NCBI GenBank assembly: GCA_009774465.1
Contig: VSNT01000002.1
Coordinates: 15,618-79,617 of the forward strand
Reading direction: 5' to 3'
Length of the DNA stretch: 64,000 bases
From: Lachnospiraceae bacterium
Lineage (GTDB): Bacteria > Bacillota_A > Clostridia > Lachnospirales > Lachnospiraceae
Part shown: positions 1 through 8,980 of the stretch, in pieces
How positions within the stretch are numbered: the first letter of the stretch is position 1
Layout: each line of letters starts with the position of its first letter
Translations under genes and position numbers: made by a program
Notes under the pieces: generated by a model
What the model saw: the letters and a program-made list of their open reading frames with translations, nothing else
Database searches by the model: none
What the model was told of the DNA's origin: nothing

Positions 1-336
1 CAGGAAAAAGAAAGGAAGAATCGTAAAAAGGTCAACCATCCCGTCAAAGGAAAAAACAAACCTGAAAATCGCTTTTCCTCTGGTTTTGTCTGGATAAAGG
101 AATTCTGCTGTCCAAATCCGCAGAAAATACTCTACACAAAATATGGCCACCGTCACTGTTTCAATCCCTTTAAATACTGCCTCATAGGGTTTTAGCGAAT
201 CAAAGGTCTCCATAAATAAGACTGCAATATTGGCAAGTATTACCAAAACAATGAAAATATCAAAGGCGCGGCTTATAAAGTCCTCCCGCCTGCCAATCTG
301 TATAATATCAAAAATACGCTTTTTTCTTTCTCTCAT
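1..336 (-). CDS. Voltage-gated ion channel, N-terminal part (runs off the window)
   Basis: The reverse-strand frame is open from an ATG at 336 to the window edge (112 codons). The translation shows a charged cytoplasmic start, a first hydrophobic segment (residues ~24-43), a second containing FCVEYFLRIW, and a third beginning with FDGMVDLFTILPF. This order matches S1 to S3 of six-helix voltage-gated cation channels of the Kv / ion-transport family. The voltage sensor S4 and the pore lie outside the window, so ion selectivity cannot be read. In-frame ATGs also occur at 348 and 357; 336 was chosen because GGGGATTGG precedes it. The end of the channel gene start lies about 60 bp beyond the galactanase stop. 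Family call is good; potassium specificity is inference. Confidence 0.75.
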   Translation of the reverse strand, partial: MRERKKRIFDIIQIGRREDFISRAFDIFIVLVILANIAVLFMETFDSLKPYEAVFKGIETVTVAIFCVEYFLRIWTAEFLYPDKTRGKAIFRFVFSFDGMVDLFTILPFFFL

Positions 337-398
337 TCCAATCCCCATACATATCATAAGCGATACCTGCGGTACTGCTCCAACAGGTTCTGCTGTAC

Positions 399-2453
399 TT
401 AATCGGAAATTCTGTTTAAAATAAAATCGTCCACCGTTCCCCAGCTCCCTGAATTACACTTCATCCGCACTCCAATGGTCAGTTTCCCATCTACAACTTT
501 AATTTCAGGAATAGAAGGGTTCTTCCAGTCTGCCCAGGTGGTCACCATAAAGGAAGAAGTCTGCTCTCCGCTGCTGGTTATTGCATATAACTCAAGCTGA
601 GAATCTTCTGACATGTCCCCTCCCTGTGAATAAACCGACAACTGGTAAACTCCAGACTTTAAATCTGTAAACTCCTGCTCAATGGAAAAATCCATATCGG
701 AATCTCCTGACCAGAAGTGAAAGGCAGTTTCTCCTGTGTATGCATCATCTGCCTTTACCTGAAAATCAGTAGGGTTTTTGCTGCCTTCATAGGAAACTTT
801 CCACATGGAGGTATCCCCATCTTCAAAACCTGGGTTCTGCACATAATTAATCATCTTGACTTCCACATGACCGCTTACTTTTGTACCGTCCTCAAGAGAG
901 CCGGCCACCTGGTAGCTGCCTCCTTTTTTTGTATCAATAGCTGCAAGCTGCGCCTCATCCCATGTAACAGCCGCCTGCGCATTAGCGGAACGGTTATTAT
1001 AAATCACATCAACTGCCTCTGGAAGTTTTACCTGGCTTCCCACATCACAAACAACATGAACTTCAGGAATAGAATCAATTTTAAGGGGTGCATCAGCGCC
1101 ATATTTTAAATACTTAAACACATTTAAAGAGGCAAGGGGATGTCCCTCAAAATCAAACATTGCCTGATTATCCCAGGAACAGCCGCCATAATAAAGCCCT
1201 GCATCCTCCGGATCATAGTCAGATGCATAGCTGCTTGCCCAGCCGCTTCCAAATTCCTCCCATAAAGGAGAATTATCTTCATCTGCCGGTCCTACCGGAA
1301 TCCATGTTCCTTCCCAATAAAATATTCCCAGCACGCCAACTTCTTCTGCCGCAGCACAAATATCCCGGATCATGGATGCCTGGCTTTGCACCGTGGCAGC
1401 ATATCCTTCCACTAAATCTTCCACACCGTCAAAACTGTTGCCGCTGCCATCTCCATCTTCTGAAGTATAACAATAAGAGGTTTCTGCAATCAGTACCTTC
1501 TTATCGTACTTATCCTGAATATTTTTTGCAACTGTCTGCATATTTTCGTTTGTTCCATCCCAAAACGGATAATAGGACAAAGCAAAAATATCATAATCTA
1601 TATCGTAATTCTGTAAATCAGATGCAATGCTGTCAATTTTATCCGTTTCTTCTATATTGGTATAATGTACCACAACCTGAATCTCTTTTCCATACTCTTT
1701 CGATATCTCACGCACTGCCCTGCTGCCCGCATCTAATAGCTTCATCACTGCCGGTGTCTGGGTTTCTCCCGACATGCCATTGTTAATTTCATTGCCAATC
1801 TGAACCATTCCCACATTTACACCGGCATCAAGAATTTCCGAAAGGCTTTCTTTCGTAAATTCATAAAGGGCATTGCTCTTTTCATCAGCGCTCATTCCTT
1901 CCCATGCCTTGGGTGCATGTTGTCTCTTCGGATCAGCCCAAAAATCGGAATAATGAAAATCAATGCATACCTTCATGCCATACTTACTTGCCCGTTTTCC
2001 AAGTTCAATGGCTGTTGCAACATCATTATTGCCGCCGCCATATCCGTTACCATTTTCATCATAGGGATCATTCCATACCCGCAGGCGGATGTAATTCACT
2101 CCGGATTGTGCCAGCGTCATAAATACATCCTGCACTTCTCCTTCATAATTATAATAAACTGCACCGCTTTTTTCATTTACAAGTACGGAGGAAGCGTCCA
2201 TTCCCCTTATAAAATCATCAGGGATATCCGGAATCGGCTCTAAATAAATCTCTGCTTCCTCCGGACCATCCGGCAGGGAAAATGTAATAATTTCCTGCTC
2301 CTTAGGCATCTCTCCCTGCTCTTCTTCCGTCTGCAATTCCCCCTGATCCTGTGTGGAAGATACCTCATCCTTGGCCCCGCATCCTGCCAAAGAACCCACG
2401 CACAGACTGGCTGTAACACACAGCGCCAATAGTTTTGTATATAATCGTTTCAT
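399..2453 (-). CDS. GH53 endo-beta-1,4-galactanase lipoprotein with galactan-binding module
   Basis: Secreted enzyme (684 aa) predicted to cut beta-1,4-galactan side chains of pectin. A lipoprotein signal peptide ends in the lipobox LAGC (Cys25), so the enzyme is probably anchored to the outer face of the membrane. An acidic linker is followed by the GH53 catalytic barrel (about 80-450). The acid/base is probably Glu222 in IGNEINNG and the nucleophile Glu324 in LIAETSY. Then come a bacterial Ig-like domain (~465-535) and a C-terminal beta-sandwich (~540-684) with NPGFEDGD and TVDDF motifs, typical of CBM61-type galactan-binding modules. No sugar transporter or beta-galactosidase sits beside it in the window, so uptake must be encoded elsewhere. 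Function is well supported by family; lipid anchoring rests on the lipobox. Confidence 0.9.
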   Translation of the reverse strand: MKRLYTKLLALCVTASLCVGSLAGCGAKDEVSSTQDQGELQTEEEQGEMPKEQEIITFSLPDGPEEAEIYLEPIPDIPDDFIRGMDASSVLVNEKSGAVYYNYEGEVQDVFMTLAQSGVNYIRLRVWNDPYDENGNGYGGGNNDVATAIELGKRASKYGMKVCIDFHYSDFWADPKRQHAPKAWEGMSADEKSNALYEFTKESLSEILDAGVNVGMVQIGNEINNGMSGETQTPAVMKLLDAGSRAVREISKEYGKEIQVVVHYTNIEETDKIDSIASDLQNYDIDYDIFALSYYPFWDGTNENMQTVAKNIQDKYDKKVLIAETSYCYTSEDGDGSGNSFDGVEDLVEGYAATVQSQASMIRDICAAAEEVGVLGIFYWEGTWIPVGPADEDNSPLWEEFGSGWASSYASDYDPEDAGLYYGGCSWDNQAMFDFEGHPLASLNVFKYLKYGADAPLKIDSIPEVHVVCDVGSQVKLPEAVDVIYNNRSANAQAAVTWDEAQLAAIDTKKGGSYQVAGSLEDGTKVSGHVEVKMINYVQNPGFEDGDTSMWKVSYEGSKNPTDFQVKADDAYTGETAFHFWSGDSDMDFSIEQEFTDLKSGVYQLSVYSQGGDMSEDSQLELYAITSSGEQTSSFMVTTWADWKNPSIPEIKVVDGKLTIGVRMKCNSGSWGTVDDFILNRISD

Positions 2454-2519
2454 AATGTAAATCCTCCCAAATTTAAATTATATACGACATCCCTTTCAGA
2501 TTCAAGATATCGGCATATA

Positions 2520-2557
2520 AAAACAGGGATAAGCCATTTTACGGCCTTCCCTGTTTT
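2520..2557 (-). terminator. Intrinsic terminator of the 2602-3747 gene
   Basis: AAAACAGGGA and TCCCTGTTTT form the outer stem with a further AAGCC/GGCCTT inner part. On the reverse strand the hairpin runs into a T tract. It lies 45 bp after the stop of the upstream reverse-strand gene and before the galactanase gene. Confidence 0.7.
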
Positions 2558-2601
2558 CCATGTGTCATATATTAATTTCCGGCTATTATTTTTTGAAAAT
2601 A

Positions 2602-3747
2602 CTACCCCAGAAATCCCCGCCAGAAACTTTGATCAGCAGCAAATTTCCAATCCGTATCTTTCTCCTGCTGGCGTAAATATTCCATCACCTTGTCATATTG
2701 ATCGCTGTTTTCAAAAGCAATAGACCATTCATAGCCTTCCTTCTGTCCTGCTTTCCTGCAGAAAATTCCTTCTTCCGTATACCAGGTGATATAACGCGCT
2801 TCTCCTTTTCCTGATTCCTCCGTTGGAAGTGTACACACCGTGGACTGACTGGTAAGTATTTTTTCCGCTTCCTTATCCATGTCGTTCATGATTTCCGCTT
2901 TGTTTATCTGCTCTTTCAGTCTCTTTGCATGTTCTTCACGCATCATTTCTTTAAGTGCATCCTCTGCCGAGTCAAACTGTTCAAGCAGTCTGTCCCACTC
3001 TTTTTCCGAAAAGGCCTGGGCTCCTGTTTGGATGACAGGCTCAGTTTTTCCCTTCTTTACCTTTTCCAATATTTCATCCATTCTGCTTCGGATAAATTCC
3101 AGATTATCTGTCTGCTCTGACTGCCTGGAAAAGATATCAAATGTTGCAAGCAGCTTTTTACAATTTTCATACTGATTGTAAGCCTGTGCGGTAAAGTACT
3201 CCCCCATCATGGTGCCAATGCATTTTTCCCAGTCAAATTTGTAGCTTAAAAATGCCTTATGTCCGGACAAGTCCTCAACATATCCATTCTCCTGCGCATT
3301 TGCTGCGTATACCTTTGCCTGATGAAAAGATCCGAAAGTTCCTCCATTGGAAATTCCCATCTTGTCAGAATAACTAAGCAGGGCAAACATTTCAAGGGAA
3401 GAGGCATGATTAGGATCTACCTTACTTACATCCACATTATAGACTTCTTTTTTTCCTCCCAAGTTTGAAATAACCTGCACGATGGGATTATCAGGTGTGG
3501 AATCCTCCGGCCATATTGCACGCATTCCATAAACAATAGACTCCCCCGGTTCCGGCACCATAGTAAGGCCTAAAAATTCTCCTTTAGAAGCATTTTCCGC
3601 CTTCGTTACCGCACTGCTGGCGGCAAACATCTGCTGCCCGTCCATCTCTTCCTTTGACACGCCAAAAACAGCGCCTGCATAGCCCGCTCTCGCGCTGTTT
3701 CTATAGGGGACATAAGTCCTGTCAGCTAAATTTGCTCCAATCTGCAT
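2602..3747 (-). CDS. Conserved hypothetical protein
   Basis: 381-aa soluble protein; family not recognised. The start at 3747 is preferred to an upstream in-frame ATG (3798) because AGGAGGAAC sits immediately before it. The N-terminus begins MQIGANLADRTYVPYR, with no signal peptide. The middle is rich in helices with charged residues (roughly 190-310, with DEILEKVKKGK and LKEMMREEHAKRLKEQ-type heptads, likely coiled coil), and the C-terminus ends with aromatic WKFAADQSFWRGFLG. It resembles uncharacterised proteins common in Lachnospiraceae, but no function is proposed. It stands alone, with a terminator downstream and a 193-bp gap to the MATE gene. Confidence 0.7.
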   Translation of the reverse strand: MQIGANLADRTYVPYRNSARAGYAGAVFGVSKEEMDGQQMFAASSAVTKAENASKGEFLGLTMVPEPGESIVYGMRAIWPEDSTPDNPIVQVISNLGGKKEVYNVDVSKVDPNHASSLEMFALLSYSDKMGISNGGTFGSFHQAKVYAANAQENGYVEDLSGHKAFLSYKFDWEKCIGTMMGEYFTAQAYNQYENCKKLLATFDIFSRQSEQTDNLEFIRSRMDEILEKVKKGKTEPVIQTGAQAFSEKEWDRLLEQFDSAEDALKEMMREEHAKRLKEQINKAEIMNDMDKEAEKILTSQSTVCTLPTEESGKGEARYITWYTEEGIFCRKAGQKEGYEWSIAFENSDQYDKVMEYLRQQEKDTDWKFAADQSFWRGFLG

Positions 3748-3940
3748 GTTCCTCCTTTCTGCAGTTCCTCTGTCATTCGAAACTGCGCCGCTTTCCAAAA
3801 AAGGTCCAAGCGGTATCTTTCATTTAACATAAGGATGCCCCTTAAAACGCAGCATCCAACTGTTTCATTTTCTATCGGCAGAATCAGGCAAAATACTTAG
3901 CCGGCACTTCTCAATTTCATTACGCTTACGATATATTTTA

Positions 3941-5272
3941 TTACATTTTTTCAGTACTGATCAGTCCCTTTTCTCTCCACTTTCCACTGCGCCAGCGGAA
4001 ATACATGCATATCGCACGCACGCATTCATCCATTGCAAGGCCTACATACGCCCCTGCCACCATCATTCCCAAATGGATTCCAAAAAACCATGTACCGCCT
4101 ACTGCACAAAGATACATAAAAACCGCCGCAATCACTGTGGTAAATACAGCGTCCCCACTGGTTTTTAATGCATTGCCAAAAACCAGATTCGTAGTCCGTC
4201 CAATCTCAAGGAAAATATCTATTGCAAGCAGTCTTCCCACCAGCGTAATCATCATGGAATCCTCTGTAAATACTCTCATTAAGATACCGGAAGATGCTGC
4301 AAATGCACTTTCCAGAACAGCCGCTACTGCCACTCCAATCATAGCCGCTTTCCTGGTTCCTTTATCACATTCTTCATATTTACCTGCGCCTATCCGCCAT
4401 CCTGTCAAAATTGCATTTGCCTGGGCCAGCGCCGCTCCCACGCAATATGAAAAATTAGTAATCTGCATGGCATAGGACCTTGCCGTTACATTGATGCCTT
4501 CTGTATCCATCTGATTTAAAAACCGGATAATCAGCGTCATTGCAAGGTTATATAATCCTGTTTCCAATGCAGAAGGCAGGCCTATACTGATGATCTTTCC
4601 AAATACCTCTTTGTTTGTGATTCGCTCCGGATCTTTCCCCGCATCCACCAGCAAATGAGAGGCAATTATTACAATCAGAAGATTTAATATTCTTGAGATC
4701 ACGGTAGCAAGCGCCACCCCCATAACTCCCATATGAAAGGCAAATAAAAAAACTGCATTTAAAATTAAATTGACCACATTTCCAACAATTGTGGCCATCA
4801 GAGGCTGTCTGGTATGTCCAAATGCCCTTAAATAACTGGAAAAAATGGGAATAAGCGCATTTAAAATACATGCTCCACCAACAATTTTAAGATATGTGAC
4901 CGCATATCCCCGCAGTCTGTCCGCCACTCCAACCATCAAAAGCACATTTTCAGCAAAGCAGAACAGGACAACCGACAATACCACACCAAGCACTGCGTTA
5001 AATATAAGTCCAATCTGCCTTGCCTGATAGGCAATTCCTTTTCTCCCTGCACCTATATACTGCGTCATAACTGCAATCATTCCGGAAGATGTAATTGAAA
5101 ACATTATAATAAAAATTCCAATATATGTATTGGCTGTTCCCACAGCGCCTACTGCCTGATCCCCCACAGAGGACAGCATCATAGTGTCCACCATGCCTGT
5201 CAGCATAAAACATAAAATTTCAAGACAAATCGGCACAGACAACTGCCCTAAAGTTTTTCTTTCGCCTTTCAT
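3941..5272 (-). CDS. MATE family multidrug/cation exporter
   Basis: 443 aa with about 12 hydrophobic segments in two similar halves, as expected for MATE transporters (export of drugs or metabolites driven by Na+ or H+). Typical features are the N-terminal LSVPICLEILCFMLTGMVDTMMLSSVG and the second-half repeat with ANAILTGWRIGAGK. It is divergent from the AraC-type gene at 5526, which may control it; the 250-bp gap holds promoters for both. The ATG at 5272 follows a GGAGGA-type site (TGGAGGAATATCC). Substrate cannot be read from the sequence. Confidence 0.88.
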   Translation of the reverse strand: MKGERKTLGQLSVPICLEILCFMLTGMVDTMMLSSVGDQAVGAVGTANTYIGIFIIMFSITSSGMIAVMTQYIGAGRKGIAYQARQIGLIFNAVLGVVLSVVLFCFAENVLLMVGVADRLRGYAVTYLKIVGGACILNALIPIFSSYLRAFGHTRQPLMATIVGNVVNLILNAVFLFAFHMGVMGVALATVISRILNLLIVIIASHLLVDAGKDPERITNKEVFGKIISIGLPSALETGLYNLAMTLIIRFLNQMDTEGINVTARSYAMQITNFSYCVGAALAQANAILTGWRIGAGKYEECDKGTRKAAMIGVAVAAVLESAFAASSGILMRVFTEDSMMITLVGRLLAIDIFLEIGRTTNLVFGNALKTSGDAVFTTVIAAVFMYLCAVGGTWFFGIHLGMMVAGAYVGLAMDECVRAICMYFRWRSGKWREKGLISTEKM

Positions 5273-5414
5273 GGATATTCCTCCAACTGATTCCCCTATT
5301 CAGTCTTCATGGTCTGGTTTCCATGACTTTCTGACTGTAAAAGGGATTCGATTTTACTGATATCATATTTTATCCTTTTTTGCCTGAAAAAACTTGCATT
5401 TTTTCAGCATAAAA

Positions 5415-5444
5415 TTGCACTATTTCCACTTTCTGTGATATACT
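5415..5444 (+). promoter_or_regulatory. Sigma-A type promoter for the AraC-type gene
   Basis: TTGCAC (5415-5420), an 18-bp spacer, then TATACT (5439-5444), about 80 bp before the regulator start. The match to consensus is good but transcription is not shown. Confidence 0.5.
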
Positions 5445-5525
5445 AAATGTTAAAAAGCAGGTAATTGCAAACAGGAAATACTGGCTGACAATTATCCAAT
5501 ACGAAAAAGGAATGCCTGAAAATTT

Positions 5526-6383
5526 ATGATAATAGAATTAAAAGAAAATATTCCTCACGGAACAAAGGAATATCCTTATGATCAATACTTTATCCGCAAT
5601 GTCCGCCACCCATTTCAGTTTCCGGTACATTGGCATGATGAGCTTGAAATAATTTATATCAGACAGGGCATACTCCATGTCTCTATTGAAGGACAGGATT
5701 ACGCTGGCCACAGCGGCTCCATTTTTATTGTTAACCCAAGAGAACTGCATTTCATGGGCTCTGACGACCTGTCAGTGGCTTATTTTACTTTACTGTTTCC
5801 CCTGGAATTTATTTCCTTTCAGACAATGGATGGCCTGGAGTCTGACCTGCTTATGCCCCTGCGCAGCGGTCAGCTTCAGTTTCCACGCGAAATTTCTGAT
5901 CCTGTTTTACTAAAAGAGCTTTGTGACATTTTAGAAAATATTGTGCTGCTGAATCAGGAAGCTTCTTCTCTTCACTGCCAAATAGAAACCCGTCTCTTCC
6001 TGCTTAAGATACTCAATCTCATGGAAAAGCATCACTTGCTGCTTACTTCGTCTCTTCCTGGCAGTCAAATTAATCTGCAAAGAGAAATGCTCTCCTATAT
6101 TCAGGAACATTTTACGGAAAAGCTCTCTCTAAAAGAGCTTTCTTTCAAATTTCATTTATCCGAAAAATATATTTCCCGCTACTTTAAAGAACATTTTAAA
6201 CTTACTTTTTCAGATTACGTCAATCACCTGCGCCTTACCTGCGCTAAAAGGCTTCTGGAAACAACAAAACTTCCTGTCACAGAAGTTGCTCTGTGCGCAG
6301 GTTTTCCTAACGTAAGCCATTTTATCCGGATGTTTAAAAGACAATATGGAAACTCGCCTTTAAAATATCGAAAAAGTTTTTAA
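5526..6383 (+). CDS. AraC family transcriptional regulator
   Basis: 285 aa. The N-terminal ~150 residues form a cupin-like sensor domain (HWHDELEIIYIRQG, FIVNPRELH), and the C-terminal ~100 residues contain two helix-turn-helix units (LSLKELSFKFHLSEKYISRYFK and VTEVALCAGFPNVSHFIRMFKR) ending in the usual P-x-x-YRK. Such proteins usually sense a small molecule, often a sugar. Divergent placement next to the MATE gene suggests that gene as a target (inference). Its last 24 bases overlap the 3' end of the convergent NUDIX gene. The Shine-Dalgarno is weak (AAGGAATG about 14 bases upstream). Confidence 0.9.
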   Translation: MIIELKENIPHGTKEYPYDQYFIRNVRHPFQFPVHWHDELEIIYIRQGILHVSIEGQDYAGHSGSIFIVNPRELHFMGSDDLSVAYFTLLFPLEFISFQTMDGLESDLLMPLRSGQLQFPREISDPVLLKELCDILENIVLLNQEASSLHCQIETRLFLLKILNLMEKHHLLLTSSLPGSQINLQREMLSYIQEHFTEKLSLKELSFKFHLSEKYISRYFKEHFKLTFSDYVNHLRLTCAKRLLETTKLPVTEVALCAGFPNVSHFIRMFKRQYGNSPLKYRKSF

Positions 6384-6761
6384 ACTTTTCAGTTTTTCAA
6401 TCAGTCCCAAATCTGCCGGAAGCCAGTCCACACTATCCAGTTCTTCCGGCAAAAGCCACTTTGCCGCCTCATGCTCCCGCAAAGTCAAATTTCCCGACCT
6501 GATCCTGCAGAAAAAGCAGTGCATTGTCAGGTGAAACTCCGGATAATCATACTCCACTGTCTCAACCAGTTTACCAACTTCGATCTCCGTATCCAACTCC
6601 TCTTTTATTTCCCGTACAAGCGCCTGCCCGGGCGTTTCTCCCTGTTCAATTTTCCCGCCGGGAAATTCCCACCCGTCTTTAAACTCTCCGTATCCTCTCT
6701 GGGTGGCAAATATCTTTTCGCCGCCTATGATAATCGCCGCCACCACTTCTATTGATTTCAT
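6360..6761 (-). CDS. NUDIX hydrolase, MutT-like nucleoside triphosphate pyrophosphohydrolase
   Basis: 133 aa, the usual size for MutT / 8-oxo-dGTP diphosphatases. The NUDIX box spans residues ~35-57 with the signature elements GG..., GETPGQALVREI and KEEL. The start MKSIEVVAAIIIGGEKIFATQ and the FPGGKIEQGE stretch are typical of (deoxy)nucleoside triphosphate pyrophosphohydrolases that clean the nucleotide pool. Substrate preference is not determined. The AAGAAAGGAAAGCATAAG leader gives a usable ribosome binding site. Its promoter region carries the TGAAACTTAA repeats described separately. Confidence 0.88.
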   Translation of the reverse strand: MKSIEVVAAIIIGGEKIFATQRGYGEFKDGWEFPGGKIEQGETPGQALVREIKEELDTEIEVGKLVETVEYDYPEFHLTMHCFFCRIRSGNLTLREHEAAKWLLPEELDSVDWLPADLGLIEKLKSLKTFSIF

Positions 6762-6810
6762 CTTATGCTTTCCTTTCTTACATATCTAAACTTTTCGCCT
6801 TATCCAGTGT

Positions 6811-6911
6811 TTAATGAAACTTAATGAAACTTAAAATTAATGATAAAATCACCATTTTTGTTTCAATTTTTTCAAATAACTCCTTTTATATGAAACTTAA
6901 TGAAACTTAAA
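6811..6911. repeat. Two pairs of tandem TGAAACTTAA decamers
   Basis: The 10-bp unit TGAAACTTAA occurs twice in tandem at 6814-6833 and again at 6891-6910, with 57 bp between the pairs. They flank an A/T-rich stretch holding a plausible reverse-strand promoter for the NUDIX gene (TTGAAA, 15 bp, TATCAT). Candidate regulator-binding sites; no protein is known to match. Confidence 0.7.
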
Positions 6912-6941
6912 TTACGCCCAATATGGAATATGAAATTATGT

Positions 6942-7823
6942 TTACTTAACATTTTCTATATACTTACACCCAGGATAATTTTCGCACCCATAAAATTTAT
7001 TCCCTGCATAATTTCCTCTTTTTGCCACTTTAAGTGTCAGTTTACCGCCACAACGAGGACATATTTTGTCCTGCACTTTCGTTGGTTCGTTGGAAGAAAC
7101 CGGTTTATCATAACGTTTCTTTATATTTTCTATATGTTCTATTTTTTCAAGCTCTCCCATCTGTGTCAAAGGATATAATTTATCGTATATTTCATTTATT
7201 TTTGATTTTGACATCTTTTCTGCTGATACAGATACATTTTGCGAAACTGCTTCCAGTATATCCTCTCTTTTAACAACATAATGTTCACCACTTGTTAAGG
7301 TGACCTTTTTCAGTTCGCAATGCATACTGAAAACAATATAGGAGTAGAACCTTAAATCATGGAAATCCTTCAAATACGACTGCAGCCATTTTAAGTGAAC
7401 TTTGTTCTGTATAATAGGATTAAAAAAATGCTCCTTTTGGCTTTTTCCTCTTCCTGTGGGTAATACCTGCGTCCATTCCTGCTGTGTTTCTGTACCAAAG
7501 ATCCACCCGCTATAGTTCTTAGATTCAAAAACATAGATCCCGGACTCATGAATCATTATAACATCTACTTCGGTAGTTGTTCCATCTTCCTTAGGAACAT
7601 AGCAATTAAATAAATACTTTTTATATCCCTCTATAGGGCATAAACATCTATAGGTATCATATTCTCCAAGTCTGCCTGTATCAAAATACAATTTCCAGTA
7701 TGGAAGTTTCGTAATTTGATAATATTCAGATTCCTTATATTCCTTATAATTTTTAATTCCTGTAACGATTGCAATAATTATGCCTAAAACCGCCAGTGCA
7801 AAAAATATAAATAATATGGACAT
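6942..7823 (-). CDS. NERD-domain protein with C-terminal topoisomerase-type zinc ribbon
   Basis: 293 aa. One N-terminal membrane helix (ILFIFFALAVLGIIIAIV) is followed by a nuclease-related (NERD) domain at ~50-180. The presumed PD-(D/E)xK-type core is visible as LGEYDTYRCL, TEVDVIMIHESG and FESKNYSGWIFG. After a helical linker, the last ~35 residues hold four cysteines (CPRCGGKL and GCENYPGC), matching the zinc finger of type IA topoisomerases that binds single-stranded DNA. NERD proteins are thought to process DNA, but their biology is poorly known. The gene stands alone. Confidence 0.85.
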   Translation of the reverse strand: MSILFIFFALAVLGIIIAIVTGIKNYKEYKESEYYQITKLPYWKLYFDTGRLGEYDTYRCLCPIEGYKKYLFNCYVPKEDGTTTEVDVIMIHESGIYVFESKNYSGWIFGTETQQEWTQVLPTGRGKSQKEHFFNPIIQNKVHLKWLQSYLKDFHDLRFYSYIVFSMHCELKKVTLTSGEHYVVKREDILEAVSQNVSVSAEKMSKSKINEIYDKLYPLTQMGELEKIEHIENIKKRYDKPVSSNEPTKVQDKICPRCGGKLTLKVAKRGNYAGNKFYGCENYPGCKYIENVK

Positions 7824-8030
7824 ATTCTTCCCCTCGACAAATTTTTCTTATTTCCACTATACAACCTTTTCAAATCACCCTCAATGAACTTTAGGTAATA
7901 TCAAACAGTTTAAATCATTTTTTTATTTACTTTCAGCCTTCTCCGTGGTACAATACCTGACACCAAACAATCCAACCTTATTCTAAATTAATGAAATAAA
8001 TTTTACTATTGAAATCAAAAAGAGGTACAA

Positions 8031-8858
8031 ATGATGGGAAAAAGTGAAACCACAAATGAAATTCAAAATGAAAAAAATAAACTGCACATTAAGTATCTTA
8101 TAGCAATTGCTTCATTCATTTCTCTTGGAAGCATTGTACTTTCGCTATGTGAAAAAGATATCTTTGTCGCACAGGTTTCCTTTGCCAGCACAATTACTTC
8201 CATTGTTCTGTCTGTAATTGCCATCTGGATGAGCATTTCAGGTGAACGCACTACAAATGATATTAAAATCAGAATCCTGGAATCTACTGAAAGGCTGGCC
8301 AAAACCACTGAAAATGTAGAAATCCTCAACAACAAAAATGAATCTATTATGAATACACATCTGGATGAGCTGAATGATGTAAAGGAAAAGCTGGAATCAA
8401 TTATTCACTCAGTAGATGTTGTAGGAGAACAAGTTACAATCATGCAGGAAAAAGTCAACACAGCACCTAATATCCCCCGCACTGCAGACGACCAAACCCT
8501 TACTACAGAGCAGAAGATTGCTCTTTTCCGCAATTTATACACTTGGGCAGTTGATTATGCTTCTGACAGTAAAAAGTATCGGGCTTGGCTTCTCTGTGAA
8601 ATGACGCAAAAATTTATTGAAAATCAAAAAAATTCTAAACCTAATGTTTATCGGGAAGCTATGCATTATTTAGAAACAATAAATGCAAATTTGAATAAGT
8701 GGGGAAAAATTATAAACGCTTACTGGGGCGCCCTTTGCATGCTATCAATGTCATCTGTATTCAGTGATAAAAACGCAGTCAACAAAATTTCAGAAACTAT
8801 AACTCCCTGGCTGGACTCCCAGCCTCCCATAGATACAGATGACAAGCCGAAATCGTAA
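8031..8858 (+). CDS. Membrane-anchored coiled-coil protein, unknown function
   Basis: 275 aa, family not recognised. Two closely spaced hydrophobic helices (YLIAIASFISLGSIVLSL and FASTITSIVLSVIAIWMSI) make an N-terminal hairpin in the membrane. A long predicted coiled coil (~85-150; repeats of LERL/NVEILNNK/LDELNDVKEKLE) precedes a globular helical C-terminus (~165-275). The AGAGGTACAA ribosome site precedes two adjacent ATGs. The architecture resembles membrane sensors or effector-associated proteins, but no function is claimed. Neighbouring genes point the opposite way. Confidence 0.65.
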   Translation: MMGKSETTNEIQNEKNKLHIKYLIAIASFISLGSIVLSLCEKDIFVAQVSFASTITSIVLSVIAIWMSISGERTTNDIKIRILESTERLAKTTENVEILNNKNESIMNTHLDELNDVKEKLESIIHSVDVVGEQVTIMQEKVNTAPNIPRTADDQTLTTEQKIALFRNLYTWAVDYASDSKKYRAWLLCEMTQKFIENQKNSKPNVYREAMHYLETINANLNKWGKIINAYWGALCMLSMSSVFSDKNAVNKISETITPWLDSQPPIDTDDKPKS

Positions 8859-8942
8859 AAACTTTTGTCCTGCCTGCCATAAGAAATCGCTTATAATAAA
8901 CAACGGATGCCACGTTCCGTGAGCCATCTTTATGTTAAAAAA

Positions 8943-8980
8943 ACCGGAATTTGGGACTGATTTACGTCCCAAATTCCGGT
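8943..8980 (-). terminator. Intrinsic terminator containing the stop codon of the AAA gene
   Basis: A perfect 15-bp stem (8943-8957 with 8966-8980) and an 8-nt loop, followed on the reverse strand by seven T residues. The TAA of the AAA ATPase gene (8962-8964) lies in the loop, and the last six codons form the first arm. Confidence 0.88.
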
